Shown here piece after piece: positions 13,901 through 28,900 of a stretch of 58,495 bases of DNA (positions within the stretch are counted from its first letter, which is position 1; each line of letters opens with the position of its first letter). The translations under genes and the position numbers were made by a program. Below the pieces are notes generated by a model that did not search any database, was not told the DNA's origin, and saw only the letters and a list, made by a program, of their open reading frames with translations. Source of the stretch: Branchiostoma floridae (taxonomy: Eukaryota > Chordata > Leptocardii > Amphioxiformes > Branchiostomatidae); NCBI RefSeq assembly GCF_000003815.2, contig NC_049994.1:18911058-18969552 (forward strand), given 5' to 3'.

Positions 13901-16900
13901 TGTTCTGTTGTGCAGTTTTATCCTTTTGTTGGTGTGACATATAAATTGATTGACATATGCCTTCTCATGTCCTCCCCAGGAGATAGATTTCAACCTGACC
14001 AACCTGGCCGACGTGTTTGACTTCCCTGGACTCAGGTGAGGCTCATGTGTACTTATGTGCAAAGTGTACAGTCAAGTTCTTGTAGTACAGTATGTCAAAT
14101 AATTCTGTCAGTGTGTTCTACAGACTGTCTATATTTTGTTGAAGGGGTGTTTTACATTTGCTAGCTTCCTGCTGGTGAATCAGTGATTGAATGAATGAAT
14201 GAATGATTGAATGAATGAATGAATGAATGAATGAATGAATGATTGAATGATTGAATGAATGAATGAATGAATGAATGAATGAATGATGTTTTATGTTCCA
14301 GCTCCCTACTGAAGGGAATAGTAGCTGACCAGGTGTCTAACTTCATGGTGCTGCCCAACCGCTACCCGATGCCGCTCATACCTGAGTGAGTGAATGAGTG
14401 AGTGGTGAATGAATGAATGAATGAATGAATGATGTTATATGTTCCAGCTCCCTACTGAAAGGAATAGTAGCTGACCAGGTGTCTAACTTCATGGTGCTGC
14501 CCAACCGCTACCCGATGCCGCTCATACCAGACCTGGAGGTGGCTAAGCTCAAGTACCCCATGCCTGTGGTCAGTAGGATTATTGTTCTTTTCCACATTAA
14601 TAACTTAGATAAATTGGCTGTTATGAACCACTGCGAACTCCTACCCAAACCCCCCTAATTTAGAAATAGACTAGTCCTGTGACCTCATCCTGTGACCTCA
14701 TTCTGGTGCTAGAATCCTGGAGAAAGGACACAATAAACCATGTGCTCCTCAAAAATGTCCAGTGTGCGGCTGTTATTTGCAATTTATCAATAGCCTTACC
14801 ATCGGCTCATAACATTTTTTTTTTTATTTATAATATATGAATCGCAAGTACAGAAAGCAACGAGCAACCCACAGACTGTAAAACTAGTACTAGGAGACTT
14901 CAACTCCAAGAACAGGGACTGGTTACACAGTCTGAATGAATGAATGAATGAATGAATGAACATTGGCACTTGAATATCTGTCTAATGCAATGGTGGAAAA
15001 CTCTTTAGCATTCAGTATGAATCTGACAACACTTGAGAACCAGTGGTTAGTAGAGATTTGCCTTCCAAAAGTTTGGCTACTTTTTGGGAAGTCACAATCA
15101 GGTGTGCTGGGAATGGAAGGTTTTGATTTCCACTCAATAGATGTTATAATGCTGTTAGACATGTGGACTTTTAAACAGAAATTTACAGAACATTGTTGGT
15201 GTCAACATGTAGGAATAGATTCTGTTCCATTAATAAAGTTGGTCAGAACTAGGAAGTCCTGTTGAGAAACTATTCGTTTGGAAGGTGTATTTATAGTCTA
15301 CTTTTCAATTTATGAATAGAATAAGATGTTTCAGTTTAGAGTTCCTCAATACAATAGACCTGTCCTTGGTGCTGAAAACATTTTATTTAGGGAGTTTTGT
15401 AGAAGACACATGCCTGTCCTTGGTGCTGAAAATATTCTGTGTTATTGTGTTGTATTATTTAGGGACTTGTACAGATGGAACATGCCTGTCCTTGGTACTG
15501 AAGACATCTTTGTTATTGTGTTATGTAGAGAGTTCTTTGGATACACCCGAAGCTGTATGTGTTATGTGGTAGTTAGGGGTCCTGTCCTTGGTGCTGGACA
15601 CTTTTTGTGTTGTTGTGCATTATTTAGGGAGTTCTGCGGATACACCTGAAGCTGGTTGTGTTGTGTATTATGAAGGATGCCCTGTCCTTGGTGCTGAAGA
15701 TGTTTGTTATTGTGTTGTTGTGTTATTTAGGGAGTCCTGCGGATACACCTGAAGGAAGCGAAGGAGCTGATGAGAGCTGACGTGGGCTTCATGAAGAAGG
15801 GCAAGTCTGACCCCTACTGCACCCTGCAAGGTAGGTCATAGGTCAACAAAGTGTCATGGTCACTAAGTCATCATTGGGGCCATTCTTTACATTTTGTCTG
15901 ACTTTTGTAGGGTCCTGAATCATCTAGGATCATAATGTGTTCATGTTCAAATCAGCAGCAAAGAACGGAGAAGCCAGATAATTGTTATGTATGTTTATTT
16001 GTTACTCTTGAACTTTGAAATTTGGCAGCATTGGGCATAACCTTTACAATGTAAATTCAGTCTGTCTTTGCATGATTGCATGTATACATTGATATTTTGT
16101 TTGTTTTGACAATTGTCTGAAGTATCTTGAGTCTGCATTATTGTCATACAGTTGGAGCCCAGAGCTTTAGGAGCAAGACAATAGAGAACAGCCTAGAGCC
16201 AAGATGGAACGAGTACTATGAGGTAAGAATATTTTTATTTAAGTATTGTATTCCTACTGGTTCAAATTCACGATAGAAGCATGGTGTTGCCTTTTTTTCA
16301 TATTGGTCCCTCAGGTACAAATAAGATATAAATATCTAATACTAACCACTGGAAGATAGAGATTTCAATAATGATGCAGTTGTCCCCATATGACAGTTGC
16401 ATGTTCATGTCAACATGTGAATGACATATCTGTTTCAACACATAACAACATTGGCCTTGCCTCTAGCCCAGAAGGTGAAGAGGTTGGTTATTGGCTGTTG
16501 ACACTTGAGACTTGCATTTTACTGGCTAAGGTGGCAGTCACCTGGACCAGACATTCTGATAATTTGTTCAGTATTTTGGTTTTGAAAAGACAAAGTGATT
16601 TATTGGTACATTTTAACTCAAACTATACATGTACATAGTGTCTGTCCTTCTTGTCATGACCATTGAAAATCAGTTGTTTTGTCACCAAAAACTAAACCAA
16701 AATAATTTGAAAATAGTTTTAAAATCTGCATCAATTATGTCAAAATTTTAAGTTATCTATATATAGATTTTGATCTGATCCAGGCAACATTTTTCTCACA
16801 TCCTTTTATGATTGGATGACTTTTGTCCTCAGGGAAAATCTTCCTTGCCATATCCAAGGCTTCTTGGCAGAGATTTATAGCTTTCCTGTGCTTACCGAGT

Positions 16901-19900
16901 TTGTGCCAGGCCATTCCCAGATTGTTAAGTGAAGCAGCAATGCCCTTATGTGCTGTAGTGCGACCATAGATACACCTAGACATCTGTAATGCCTGTTCAT
17001 AGTAGCTGATTGCTTTGTTATGATCACCTAGGTCTCGCCACACTTCCCCCAGGTTATTGAGTGAGACTGCAATTTGAGGTTTTGCTGTAGTCTGACCATA
17101 GATAGTCCTGTACATCTGCAGTGCCTCTTCATAGTAGCTGAGAGATTTTCTGTAATCCTTCAGATAGTGCCAGGCTGACCCCAGGCTGTTGAGTGATCCT
17201 GCGATATCAGGATGTGCTGTAGTCTGGCCATAGATACTCTTCTGCATCTCCAGAGCCTTTTCCATGAATCTGATTGCTTTTCTATGATTACCCAGGTCAC
17301 TCCAAGCATTACCCATTTTTTCAAGTGAGGTGGCAATTTGAGGATGTGCTTTATGTTGACCATAGATACTCCTGTACATCTTCAGTGCCTGTTTATGGTA
17401 GCTGAATGCTTTCTTGTGATCACAAAGATAACTCCAAGCAACCCCTATGTTGTTCAATGTTGAGGCAATCTTAGCATGTGCTGTACCCTGACCATAGATA
17501 CTCCTGTCCATCTGTAGTGATTGTTCAAAGTAGCTAATTGCTTTCCTGTAATCACCCCATGCCAGCCAGGTCGCCCCTAGATTATTGAGTGAAATGGTAA
17601 TTTGAGGATGTGTTGTGCTTTGACCATGAATACTCTTCTTTGCTTCCAATGCCTGTTCTTGATAGTCAAGTGCTTTTCTGTAATCACACAGCGCATGCCA
17701 AATTGCCCCCAGGTTCTCTAGTGTTGTGGCAATGGTAGGATGTGCTAGTCTCTCACCATAGATACTCCTTTCCATTTGCAGTGCCTCTTCCATGTGACGG
17801 CATGCTTTCCTGTAATCACCCAGATGGCACCAGGTAGACCCCAGGTTGCTAAGAGATGTGGCAATGTTTGGATGTGCTGTTCTCTGACCATAGATATTTC
17901 TGCGCATCTGCAGTGCCTGTTTATGGTAATTTATTGCTTTTCTGTCATCACCAATTTGGCACCAGGCTATTCCCATATTGTTTAGAGTTGAGGCTATGTC
18001 AGGATGTGAGGTGCTCTGGCCATACATACTCCTACACATCTTCAGTGCCTGCTCATAGTAGCCGAGGGCTTGTTTGTTATCACACAAGTTACGCCAGCAT
18101 TCCCCCAGGTTGATGAGTGCTCTACTAATGGCAGGATGTGCTGTACTTTGACCATGGATACTCCTGTTCATTTTTAATGCCTGTTCAAAGTAGCTGATTG
18201 CTCTCTTGTGATCACCTTTATGGAGCCAGGCTGACCCTAGTTCACCGAGTGATGAAGCAATTTGATGATGTGCCATCCTCTGACCATAAGTACTCTTATA
18301 CATCTTCAGCGCTTGTTCATGGTAGCTGACTGCCTTCTTATGTTTACCCAGATGACTCCAGGCTCGTCCCAGACTGTTGAGTGATGTTGCAATGTGAGGA
18401 TGTGCTGTAGTCTGGCCATAGATATCCTTGCACATATGTAGGGCCTCTTCATAGTGGCTGATTGCTTTCTTGTGGTCACCAAGGTAATCTAAGTCTCTCC
18501 CAAGGTAGTTGAGTGTCATGGCAGCATGAGGATGTGCTGTAGTCTGACCATAGATACTCCTGTACATCCGCAGTGCCTTTTCATGGTAGCTGATTGCCAT
18601 CTTTTGATCACCAAGATCACTGTTAGCTAATCCAATGCTACTCAGTGTTGAGGCAATGTCAGGATGTGGTGTATTCTCACCGTAGATACTCCTGTACTTC
18701 TCCAGTGCCTGCTCATAGAAACTGATTGCTTTGCTGCAATTACCCAGCCGACACCAGGTTGACCCCAGCTTATTGAGATGCTTTGCAACATTGGGATGTG
18801 GTGTACCTTGACCATAAACACTACTGAACATCTGCATTGCCTGTTCCATGCTTTTGGCAGCTCTCCTGTGATCACCCAGATTGTGCAAGACTGATGCAAG
18901 GTTGTTGAGTGACAAGACAATTTCAGGATGTGCTGTAGTTTGCCCATAGATACTCATGTCCATCTGTAATGCCTGTTCGTTGTAGATGATAGCTTTTCTG
19001 TGATCACACATGTCCTCCCATGCATTACCCAAGTTGTGGAGTAGAGTGGCAATGTTAGGATGTGCTGTACTCTGACCATAGACACTCTTCAGCATCTTAA
19101 GTGCCCGTTCATAGAAAGTGACAGCCCTTCTCAGGTCACCCAGTTCACCCCAGACTTTCCCCAGGTTGTTGAAAGACATTGCAATGTCAGGATGTGCTGT
19201 ATTCTTGCCATAGATACTCTTGCGCATCTGCAATGCCTGTTCATGATAGCTCCGTGCTTTTCTGTAATCACCCAGACTGCTTGAGGCACTCCCCAACCTA
19301 TCAAGTGACAATGCAATCTGACAATGTGCCAAACTGGGATAGTGAATTCTCTTTAACATCTGCATTGCCTGTTCAATGTATTTGATTGCTTTCCTTTGAT
19401 TACCCAGGTCACTCCAAGCTTGTCCTAAATCGCTAGTTATCATGGCAATATTTTCATCAGACTGTGCTGCACTGTGGCCATAGATATATGTATACACCCG
19501 GACTGTCTTTTCATAGCAGCTTACAGCTTCTCTATAGTTACCCACTGCATGTAAGGCACTTCCAAGATTACATAGCAGGTACATTTTCTCAGGTTCAGTG
19601 TTTTCAGCTTTCTTCAGGGCATCATTATAGCAGCTGATAGCCAGCTTGTATTTACAGAGCTTAAAGTACATCATTCCTTTTACCTTTGATGACGTATCAT
19701 AGAAATCAGGGAATGAACTTGGCTTTTTTCCAGACCATTCAGACAAAACACCTTTCAGAGGGACTGATGTATAATAGTATCTGAAAAGCTGTTTTTGATT
19801 TGGCAGATTGAAAACTGGTTTTAGTGCCTCAATTTGATCGTTATCATTGGTCTGTTGGGATGATTCATGTTCATGCAGCACTGTTTCCATTGAGGGAAAA

Positions 19901-22900
19901 ACTGACAAGTTTTCCCTCTGTCCACCATTTGCAATGTAGGTTCTGAGTCTGAGTTCTGCTGAGATGCTGGTAAGCACTGTCAGGTGGTGTGTGTTGTTGG
20001 GACTGATGACTTGTTGGTTTTCCATTTCTTCTATCGTCTTCCAAACTGTGGTAGGTATGATGCCTGAAGACAGTGCCAAGCAGTCCACTGCTACAGCTGG
20101 GAAGCGATAGAGGTCATCCTTGACATCAATCATCTTTGCTGTAATTGTTTTTGTAATATCACTAAAGTTATAACCCTTATTGTGATAGGTTTTAAGGTTT
20201 TCTCTCAGAGTTGCATTTACCAATTGATGAGCCATTTTACCCCCATCAGCTTGCAGTATCTTCCTTGTGTTGTCCATGTATGACTCAATCAAATCCTGGT
20301 CCCCTGCTATCAGGCATGGGTTTCTCAAGATAGTGGCAAGGTGATATCCTTCCTTCAGGTATAGTGTGACATCCTTGTTAAGATTTAAAACCATGTTTTC
20401 TGGTGTGCAGATGAGTTCACTGGATGATCTGCCCAGTGGAGTCTTGCTTGCCTTTGGCATGGAACCATCAAATGCAAACCCACGAGGTGTAACAGAGTCA
20501 TAGTACCAGTTGTCAAGTGGATCCTCAGAGTAGAAGTCATTGAGAGATTTTATTCCCAGTGCTGGAAGAATGGTTTCTCCCAGGTTGACCACCTTAAGGT
20601 GTAGATAGTGGGTGAGGTTGCAGAAATACACAACAGATTCTTCACTTTCTTGTTGTACCAAGATAGCAAACTCCAGATCTGAGTATGGAGTTACCAATGC
20701 TGTGGCCTGTGAACCCAAACCTATCAGGGCATACTTACAGGGAGGGGGACCCATTAACCCAATACACTCTTCTACAAGCAAGCTGATGAACTCCTTCCGT
20801 TGTTGTGCAATGTTCTCAAACAAGTACCTGACAGCCTGAGCTCGTTTTGCCTCTATCTCTTTGACACATGGGTCATCCTCATCATGTACATAGGGATCCA
20901 GCTGCTGGTCAATGGTTTCCATCTCCAGCTTGATCTGGTCCCGCATCTCCTTCAGCTGTTTTTTGTTCTTTTCTGTGTCGTCTTGGCTATCATTGCTATT
21001 CTTGTCTAGGATAAATTTTACAAACAACTTGTCTACTTCTATAATAGCTTTCTCTATGCTATCATTGAAGTCTTGATCCTCTGACCTGGCTATTGCTGCA
21101 TTGTAGAGTGCTGCTGCTTTGACAAAGTCTCCCCCGTCTCCTGTCTGCTGACCTCGCTTACTGTAGACATCCCCCAACTTGCACAGGGGCTCCACCTCTC
21201 TTTGGTACTGCTGGGCTGTGGGGTCTGGGGAGGAAAAGGTTGTCTTAGGCATTCAGTCTTGTTACGATCATATTAATATGGAGAAGAAGACAGAAGGCAA
21301 GATGAATTTCCTAAAACTTATTTTTAAAGTTTCCAATTTTTTTTTAATAACCTACCTTTGATATGTACCATCCTGAGTGCAGCTGCAAAGTGCTGCTCTG
21401 CTGAGTCCAGATCTGTCCTGGCAAGGGAGGAGGCACCTTCCCCAAGGTGGTCTCTGTACCTCCTGGACATGAAGGGAAAGTTTTGTGTTAATGCGGGAGT
21501 GCATGCATAAGTTTGGATGAGCACTATGAGCCTTACTTCTCAAGATGATTTCCTTGTTACCTCCATGAAATGTCATGGAATGGAGGTCATATTTTCTGTT
21601 ATGTGTAGATGTGACACAGATGTCTGTGTAGATGATTACTCAAGAACGGCTGGATGGATTGGTTTCATACTTGTTGTGTTGGTGGGGTGTGATGAAAGCT
21701 CGAATCGATGAGATTTTGGGAGCCGTATCTGTCGTTATAATCGATGTAATAATATCAGAAATCACCCCTATATTTGAGATATATTGGTACAGGCATCGTG
21801 CTTTATGTGTTTGTTAATGGGCTTAGCTCCAAGCAGATGGTGAGGTGACAGCTGTTAGCAGACGGGGTTGGCGCCAAGTATTCATCTTACAGTTGGTGTA
21901 GGGCTGTCAGAGGAAAGTGTGCATCTCGTTTTTGTACTGTGTGAACAGCTGATGTTATGACATATTGTTGGAAAATCAAATCACCATCTGACTAAAGTTG
22001 GCCACATCCCTTCTTCTTTCTGAGCTTCCCAACTTCCTCCCACCACACAGCTCTGAGGCACATAGTCGAACCTCAATAATGCTGACAACCTTAGACATTT
22101 TAAATGCCAAACATCAAGCTTAAGGAACACCACGCTACCACATGCCGTCGACCTCTTAAACGCACATTACACAATTAAGTGTCACATTTTGATAATTACT
22201 AATCAGATGGACATCCTCTGTGTCATTAAATAAATACACCACTACTTTCCCATAACATTTATATTATATAACCATTACTCTCAAATACAACCGACTATAA
22301 ACATACATACCATCCACAAAAAAGCAATAAATATTTCAAGGAGGTATGAGATCCCCGAACTCTAGTTTTTCATTTCATTTTTGGTTGTTCTTGGTAGTTG
22401 ATAGCTATTGTTTCCAAAGACTTAGAGATCCTACCTTTTTTGTCAAATTCCGACTTGTATGTGAATTTTGTTTTGTATTTATTATTTCATTTGATCATTT
22501 GTAATATAACTTCTATTCCCTAAGTATACTTCACATGATGATTTCTACTTATGTGCATTTTTCGTTCAATTTAATTATGAATAATTATTATTTCTGTGAC
22601 TTAGTTCTGGGGGAGGCCCAAGAAAAGCCACATAGGCTTCTGCCCACCCCCCGCATGTCCTTCATTTCTGTAGTTACATTTGTTTTTAAGCCATGTTATG
22701 TTCAAATAAAGAAAGAAAGAAAGAAAGATCAGTCATTGACAAGTAATGTAACCTGTATGTCCAGGACAGTATACTAGAAGTTTCAAAAACATAGAACATA
22801 CTCCTCTGTGAGTCTTTCTTCTTCAATTTCTCCATCTGCAGCACTGGGCATTCCTGGCCCTGTTGTATTCCTGTAAAAGAGCATTTTAGATGTCAGAGTC

Positions 22901-25900
22901 AAAATCCTCTACAGTTTGGCAATGTATGAACTTTAGGATATGTTCTAAACTAGTTAATTTGTAGATTCTGCAGTGTATGTATGCATTTCCCTACCTTGGT
23001 GTATATGGATGGTAGGAAGTTCTGATGTTTTCCAGCTGGTTCCTCCCTTGCAGTCCCTCTTTTCTCCCCCTTGACTTCTTGAATGATGAGTTCTGCACAA
23101 TGATAATTGTCCACATTAATAAACACTTTCAATGAATCTTTTTACTCCTAGTAATTTTTCTTCTAGATTGTTTTTTATTTCCATGGTGTCTGTGCACAAT
23201 ACTACTTTTTAGAAAAGGCAAAATAGATGCCTAGGGGGTTGCTGAAAAACAGAAAATGAACGAGTAAATAGGAATATCAAGCTGAAACTACCTGTATTGC
23301 AGTTTCTTTGGTCTTCTCTGTGTATAAGATGCGACATTCCAGTGTCTCTTTTGTCTGAAGATCCTTGCATCTTGTCAAGGCCTTGCTGTACATGGCAGAT
23401 GCCTTGGAGAACTGCAAAGGATGCAATTTTTTCTTGCCTCTCTCAAGGTAAAAATCCCCAATTACTTTCAGAGCCTCAACCTCCAAAAACATGTCCCCAT
23501 TTTCAATTGCTGTCACTATTGTTTCTGTGTAAATGTCCTCAATAGAGCACCTCCCTTTACTTCTGTCCAATTTGTCACAAATCTCTGCTACCCTTAAGAC
23601 ATTACTGTCAGCAGTACCCCAGTAGTCTGATGTCAACTGCTGGAAGTTAGGAGCATACTCCAGCAGTTGCATGGAGAGTTTCCTTGTGTAGCCAATACGA
23701 TGTTCCAGTGTTTGCTCCATGTCTGGATCTGTGCAGCGCAGTAGGGCAGCAGCATACAGGGCGGCAGCCTTGTCAAACTCTGATGCGTCTTTACTGAGTT
23801 TGGCTTTCTCAAGATGCAGGTCTCCAAGACATTTTAAGCTTTCCACCTCCTTGAAAAGATCCTCGCCAACAATTGCTTCCCTCAGTGCCCTCCCATAGCC
23901 GACTTCTTGACTTGGTTGAGCCTTAAGGCTCACGTCCAAGTCTTTGAATTTGTTCACTAAGCTGGTCACAGACATTTTTCTCCAGCTTTAAAAAAAGAGA
24001 AGATTCTAATCATTGGTTTGGAAAGGCAATGGTAAAAACATTATATATAATGTTACAGCTTTGAATACCTTTAATTTGAATTTATATGAACATTTTAATA
24101 ATTTCAACTTTCTGTTATGCAAAATGATGATGATGATGTTATGCAAAATAAGTCTGCATTGACAACAAAAATATTTTACAAAAAAAAAAAACACTTAGAA
24201 ATGAGTTCTGTCTAGAATGACCAGGGCTGTAGCCAGGACCCATTTTTCCGTCAAATTTCAAGCTGGCAAGAGCCCTGCCAAAGATAGAGTTAAATAAGTT
24301 GCCTGTGACTTGCCTCAATCTTTCGAACTTAAGATGTACAAAATGTTAACATGTATTGGAATGTAATACATGTATGTACACTATATGTATGTAGCATACA
24401 TATAGCGCACTGCTGGTAGTCTTTAGTAGACACACAGTGGTCTACATAGTATGCAAACATTTCCTGGTCATGAAATTACCCACATATCAAGTATCATCAA
24501 ACTCTTTAGTCCCATATCAGGATGTGTGTCTAAATCTCACCTGGATGCCTGAGACTGAGACATTTGTATGTTCTGTACTAACGAGCATAAGTTCTGGGGT
24601 TTTCCTTTCTCTCAGTTGGGACTTTCCATTGTATCAAGCCTACCACAAAGGCCTTTTGTACATACATACCTGTGCAACTAGAAACCTTGGATTGCAAGGC
24701 CATAATGTTACCTGATATGTTAACCCTAGTCCTGCGGCGCGCTACAATTGTGTTGTTGCACATGCATGTTCTATTTGCGGCGCAACACTATTGTAGTTTG
24801 GGGGGTATGTCCAGGATACGTACGTAACACTCGCGCGCGGTAGTGGCGGGAACCAAACTACGTATCGGGTGTTATGGGTCAAGGGTCAGGGGTCAACGAA
24901 CTGTTGCGCAACCGGAAGTACGTCATCCCAGAAGCCCTTGCGAGGTTAATTAATATTCATGAGCGTCATGTCGTCTGCTATCCTGGCGTAAGTGTTTTGT
25001 TTTGCAGTTTTTAGCTGTTTTCGGCCGAAAATGTCGGTATCTAACGTAAAAATGCCGCGATTTATAGTATTGGAGATTCACACCGAACTCTTTATGGAAG
25101 GATTCTGATCCCAATTTACCGGATTCGGGCAGAGATTCCAAGGAAAGCAGCGAAACTATGTGACGACGACATGTGAGGAAGTTAGGCGTGCTATTGAGGC
25201 ATGGGGCCCAGAAAAGCGAATCGTGGGATGGATGGAACAGACTCTGACCGTGGCTGGCATGGCTGTGGTCAGGCGAAAGGCCGTGTACGGGACCGGGGAG
25301 GCCAGGAACCGGGTCGGGTATGCAGTCGGGGCCGAGGGGAGTGGGGCAGTTGTGCGATGCCGGACGGTGAGCGCGCCGGGGCCCCTGAACGAGTGTGAGT
25401 GATGACGTACATGTAGGCCCCTCAGGAAGTGGCAATATATTTTCTCACCTCGTTTGTTTCGTTGCCTTGTCCTTGGAACTCCTCAGGAACTTTGTACTTT
25501 TGCCACAAGTTATCTTACTGGTATGGTAGCGCTTAGTATGAGAGATTGTGGACAAAATCTTCCTTTTATTGCTTTTTATTACTTAATGATCAATAAAATA
25601 GGTGGAAACAACTTAACATAGACTCTCAAGCAAAATAGTGACTGTAAGCTTTAATTTGATGTACAGCAAGCTTATATTCCACTTGCCAGACAGTGTCAGA
25701 ACAAAGTTTTTTCAATACTGCAAGAATAGTGACTATACTCACTTCAGCACCAAGGACAATATTCAATCATTAACTTACCTGTAGCAATACCTGTTGATTT
25801 TCTCACCTCCTTTGTATCGTTGTCATGTCCCCAGGACTCTTTAGGAACTTTGTACTGATGTCAAAAGTTTTTTTACTGGTGTTCTAGAGATAATTGTGAA

Positions 25901-28900
25901 AGATTCTGGACTAATCTACATTTTATTGCTTTTTATGACTTTATTCATAAATAGAATTGATGCACATAACTTAACTTAGACTCTCATGAAAAGTAGAGAC
26001 TGCAAGCTTTAATTGGTACAGCAAAGTTATATTCCACTTACCAGACAGTGTCAGAGTGAAGTTTATTCAACACTAAAGGAATAGTGATTAGACAGAAAAT
26101 GCAAATCAGCACCAAGGACAATATACAATCATTAACTCACCTGTAGCAATACCTGCATGATTTTTTTTTCTCACATGGGCAAGGAAATGTTGTCAGAAGT
26201 CTTTAGATAGATTGTAGTCAAGAAATTCACGCTTAAATTGTAGGATATGAAAGGAGAATACAAAAGTTAAATGAAAAAGTGTGTTTTATTGTTTTATTGC
26301 CACTGTAAACCCTTATGACTGATAGAATTGTAAATGTATGCAACATTTCTTGAAAGTACACATTGTTAGCTTTACAATGATATATACCTTTATGGGGTTA
26401 GTGTAAGGTAAAGTAACTGAAAATAAGGAAAATCAAACTAGTACCCTTTGTTTCAAAGGGGTCTGGGAACCCCAGCAGTGTGGGCGAGTTTTGGTATAGA
26501 AAGTCAGCAGGACAAGGGTTAAAACTTTACACTTTTAGCCTGGTATCCAAAGCTATTAAAGTTGTGAAGTGTCTTTAATGTCCTTTCATGCAAATGAAGA
26601 CCCCTGGCAGCTTTGATAGCTTTGAATACCAGGCTCATTTCTTCATTGGGCATCGTGAATATCATTACTTACTGTAGGGCATAGGTACATGCACAGGGTG
26701 TGTATTGTCAGTAAACCCCTGCATGTAGCCGCAATATCGAGGTAGTCAAGACAAATAAACTTGTCTAAATCTCACCTGGATGTCTGAGACTCCACAGCAG
26801 TAAACCTGGCTGGGTAGAGACCTGCCTGTTTCTCTTTAAGCAGCAGAAGTGCTGGGTTCTTGTGAACTGTTCCTGTCTGTCCCTTTACCTGCAAACTTCT
26901 GGTTCTCCCCAGTCTAAACCAGGTGGGACTTCCCCTGTGCCACGTACAACTGGGACTTTCCACTGCGTCATGCCTGATGTCAACAGTCTTTTGTATGTTC
27001 TTGTTACTTATTAACTTAGAACCTTTGATGACCGGGACCTGTTACAATCAGGGCTGTATACAGTAGCAAGCATTACAAGGGGACAGGTACGGAGTTACCA
27101 AAGTGAGATTGAGTTGTGTAGGCCTGTATGACAAGTTACCTTGGACTTGCTTGCTTAGAAAATAGCCCCNNNNNNNNNNNNNNNNNNNNNNNNNNNNNNN
27201 NNNNNNNNNNNNNNNNNNNNNNNNNNNNNNNNNNNNNNNNNNNNNNNNNNNNNNNNNNNNNNNNNNNNNNNNNNNNNNNNNNNNNNNNNNNNNNNNNNNN
27301 NNNNNNNNNNNNNNNNNNNNNNNNNNNNNNNNNNNNNNNNNNNNNNNNNNNNNNNNNNNNNNNNNNNNNNNNNNNNNNNNNNNNNNNNNNNNNNNNNNNN
27401 NNNNNNNNNNNNNNNNNNNNNNNNNNNNNNNNNNNNNNNNNNNNNNNNTGTCCGTCGAGTACTGGCTGTTAGATAACGGCAAATGAATACATTACAAAGG
27501 ACATATTTTTGTGAGCTGGTCCCTTCAAATGATGGTTATATAGCATAGAAGGACGGACTGAAGAATTTCAACATTTATTATCATTCCTCAAAAGTACATA
27601 GGCAGGGGGAGCTATACAAGCCTCCCTGAATTGGGTACAATATGTACAATAAGTTTGCTAAACAATCATAGTCAAAACGTTAAAACATACACGCTATGTG
27701 CTATGCAGCATTGTTATACAGTCTGAGGGCACAGTGCACGAAAGACTGCTTCAGTTCTGGCAAATGGCACTGAGATGTGCTGACTGTTTCTTAGTGTTCT
27801 TCCAGTAGCTGACAGTCTCTGGGCGGGCACCAGGTCATGTAGTGGGTGTTCAGGGTGCAGCATTGCCTTGAACAGGGAAACAGCAGCTGCTTCCTTCCTC
27901 TCCTTCAGGGAAGGCAGTTCTGGGACGGAGCGCCTGCCGCCGCATGAAATAATCCGGAGGGCGCGCCTCTGAACCCTCTCCATGCTAGCTGCCTGCTCCT
28001 CACTGCAACCCACCAACAGAACGTGGCCATATTCTAGAATGGGGCGGATGAGGGAGAGGTACACCTGTGTGAGATCGTGCACACTCATGCCCTGCTTTGT
28101 AAGCAGACGGAGGTAGTGTAACCTGCTCGATGCTTTTGAAACCATTGCTCTCACATGGTCCCGCCATGAAAGTCTGTTGTCAAATATAAAACCGAGACCC
28201 TTTGCCACACTGGTGACTGGCACAAGTTCGCCGCCTAGAGATAACGGTGGGGGAACTGGTATGTTCCTGCTGAAACAGATCAACAACTGCTGACTTTTCT
28301 TTCCATTTAGGAGCATGTCATTGCGATTGGCCCAATCGTCAAGTTGCGACGCTTCCTCTTTCATAGTTTCGCCAAGGTAACTGATCTCGACAAACNNNNN
28401 NNNNNNNNNNNNNNNNNNNNNNNNNNNNNNNNNNNNNNNNNNNNNNNNNNNNNNNNNNNNNNNNNNNNNNNNNNNNNNNNNNNNNNNNNNNNNNNGAGTT
28501 GAGTGAAGTTCCTGTAATACCACCACTTCGCCTGTCTGATGGCGGTTTGTGCTTTGTTCCTCAAATGAACAGACAACACGACTTGAGTACATAACGGATC
28601 TTATTTTCGTGAATAGAACCTCCTTGACATAAGTCATAACGAAGCATATGCTGTGAGACATATCGCTGTGTAGTGTAACTTGTGTAGTGTGCAACACACG
28701 TCACTGTTCTCAACTGAGTATAAAGGTCTCCGACCGAGATGCTATTTAGCTGTTAGGTGAGTCTGACTGTCCTGGAAAATATGTTTGATGTCTTCTCTCA
28801 CCGGTAGTCTGTGATTTGGGGCGTCACAATGCGCCACAAAATCAGCCAGGACCAGTTTAAATTTGATTTCCCTGCATTTTTGTACGCGGCCCGTCCTGGA

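Noticed and set aside
16753-19690. Kinesin light chain gene
   Set aside because: The TPR unit resembles the kinesin-light-chain type, but the protein lacks the heptad N-terminus and has a nucleotidyltransferase; repeat number is far too high.
17776-20000. Plus-strand frames opposite the TPR exon
   Set aside because: They recur with the 132-bp period and mirror the coding repeats; they are antisense shadows.
24950-25435. 161-codon minus frame rich in proline and histidine
   Set aside because: It lies in a CpG-rich block where stop codons are rare, has overlapping frames on the other strand, and shows no domain or splice context.
28496-28697. Continuation of the reverse transcriptase frame upstream of the gap
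   Set aside because: Residues on this side show no RT motif and the gap length is arbitrary, so the continuous frame is accidental.
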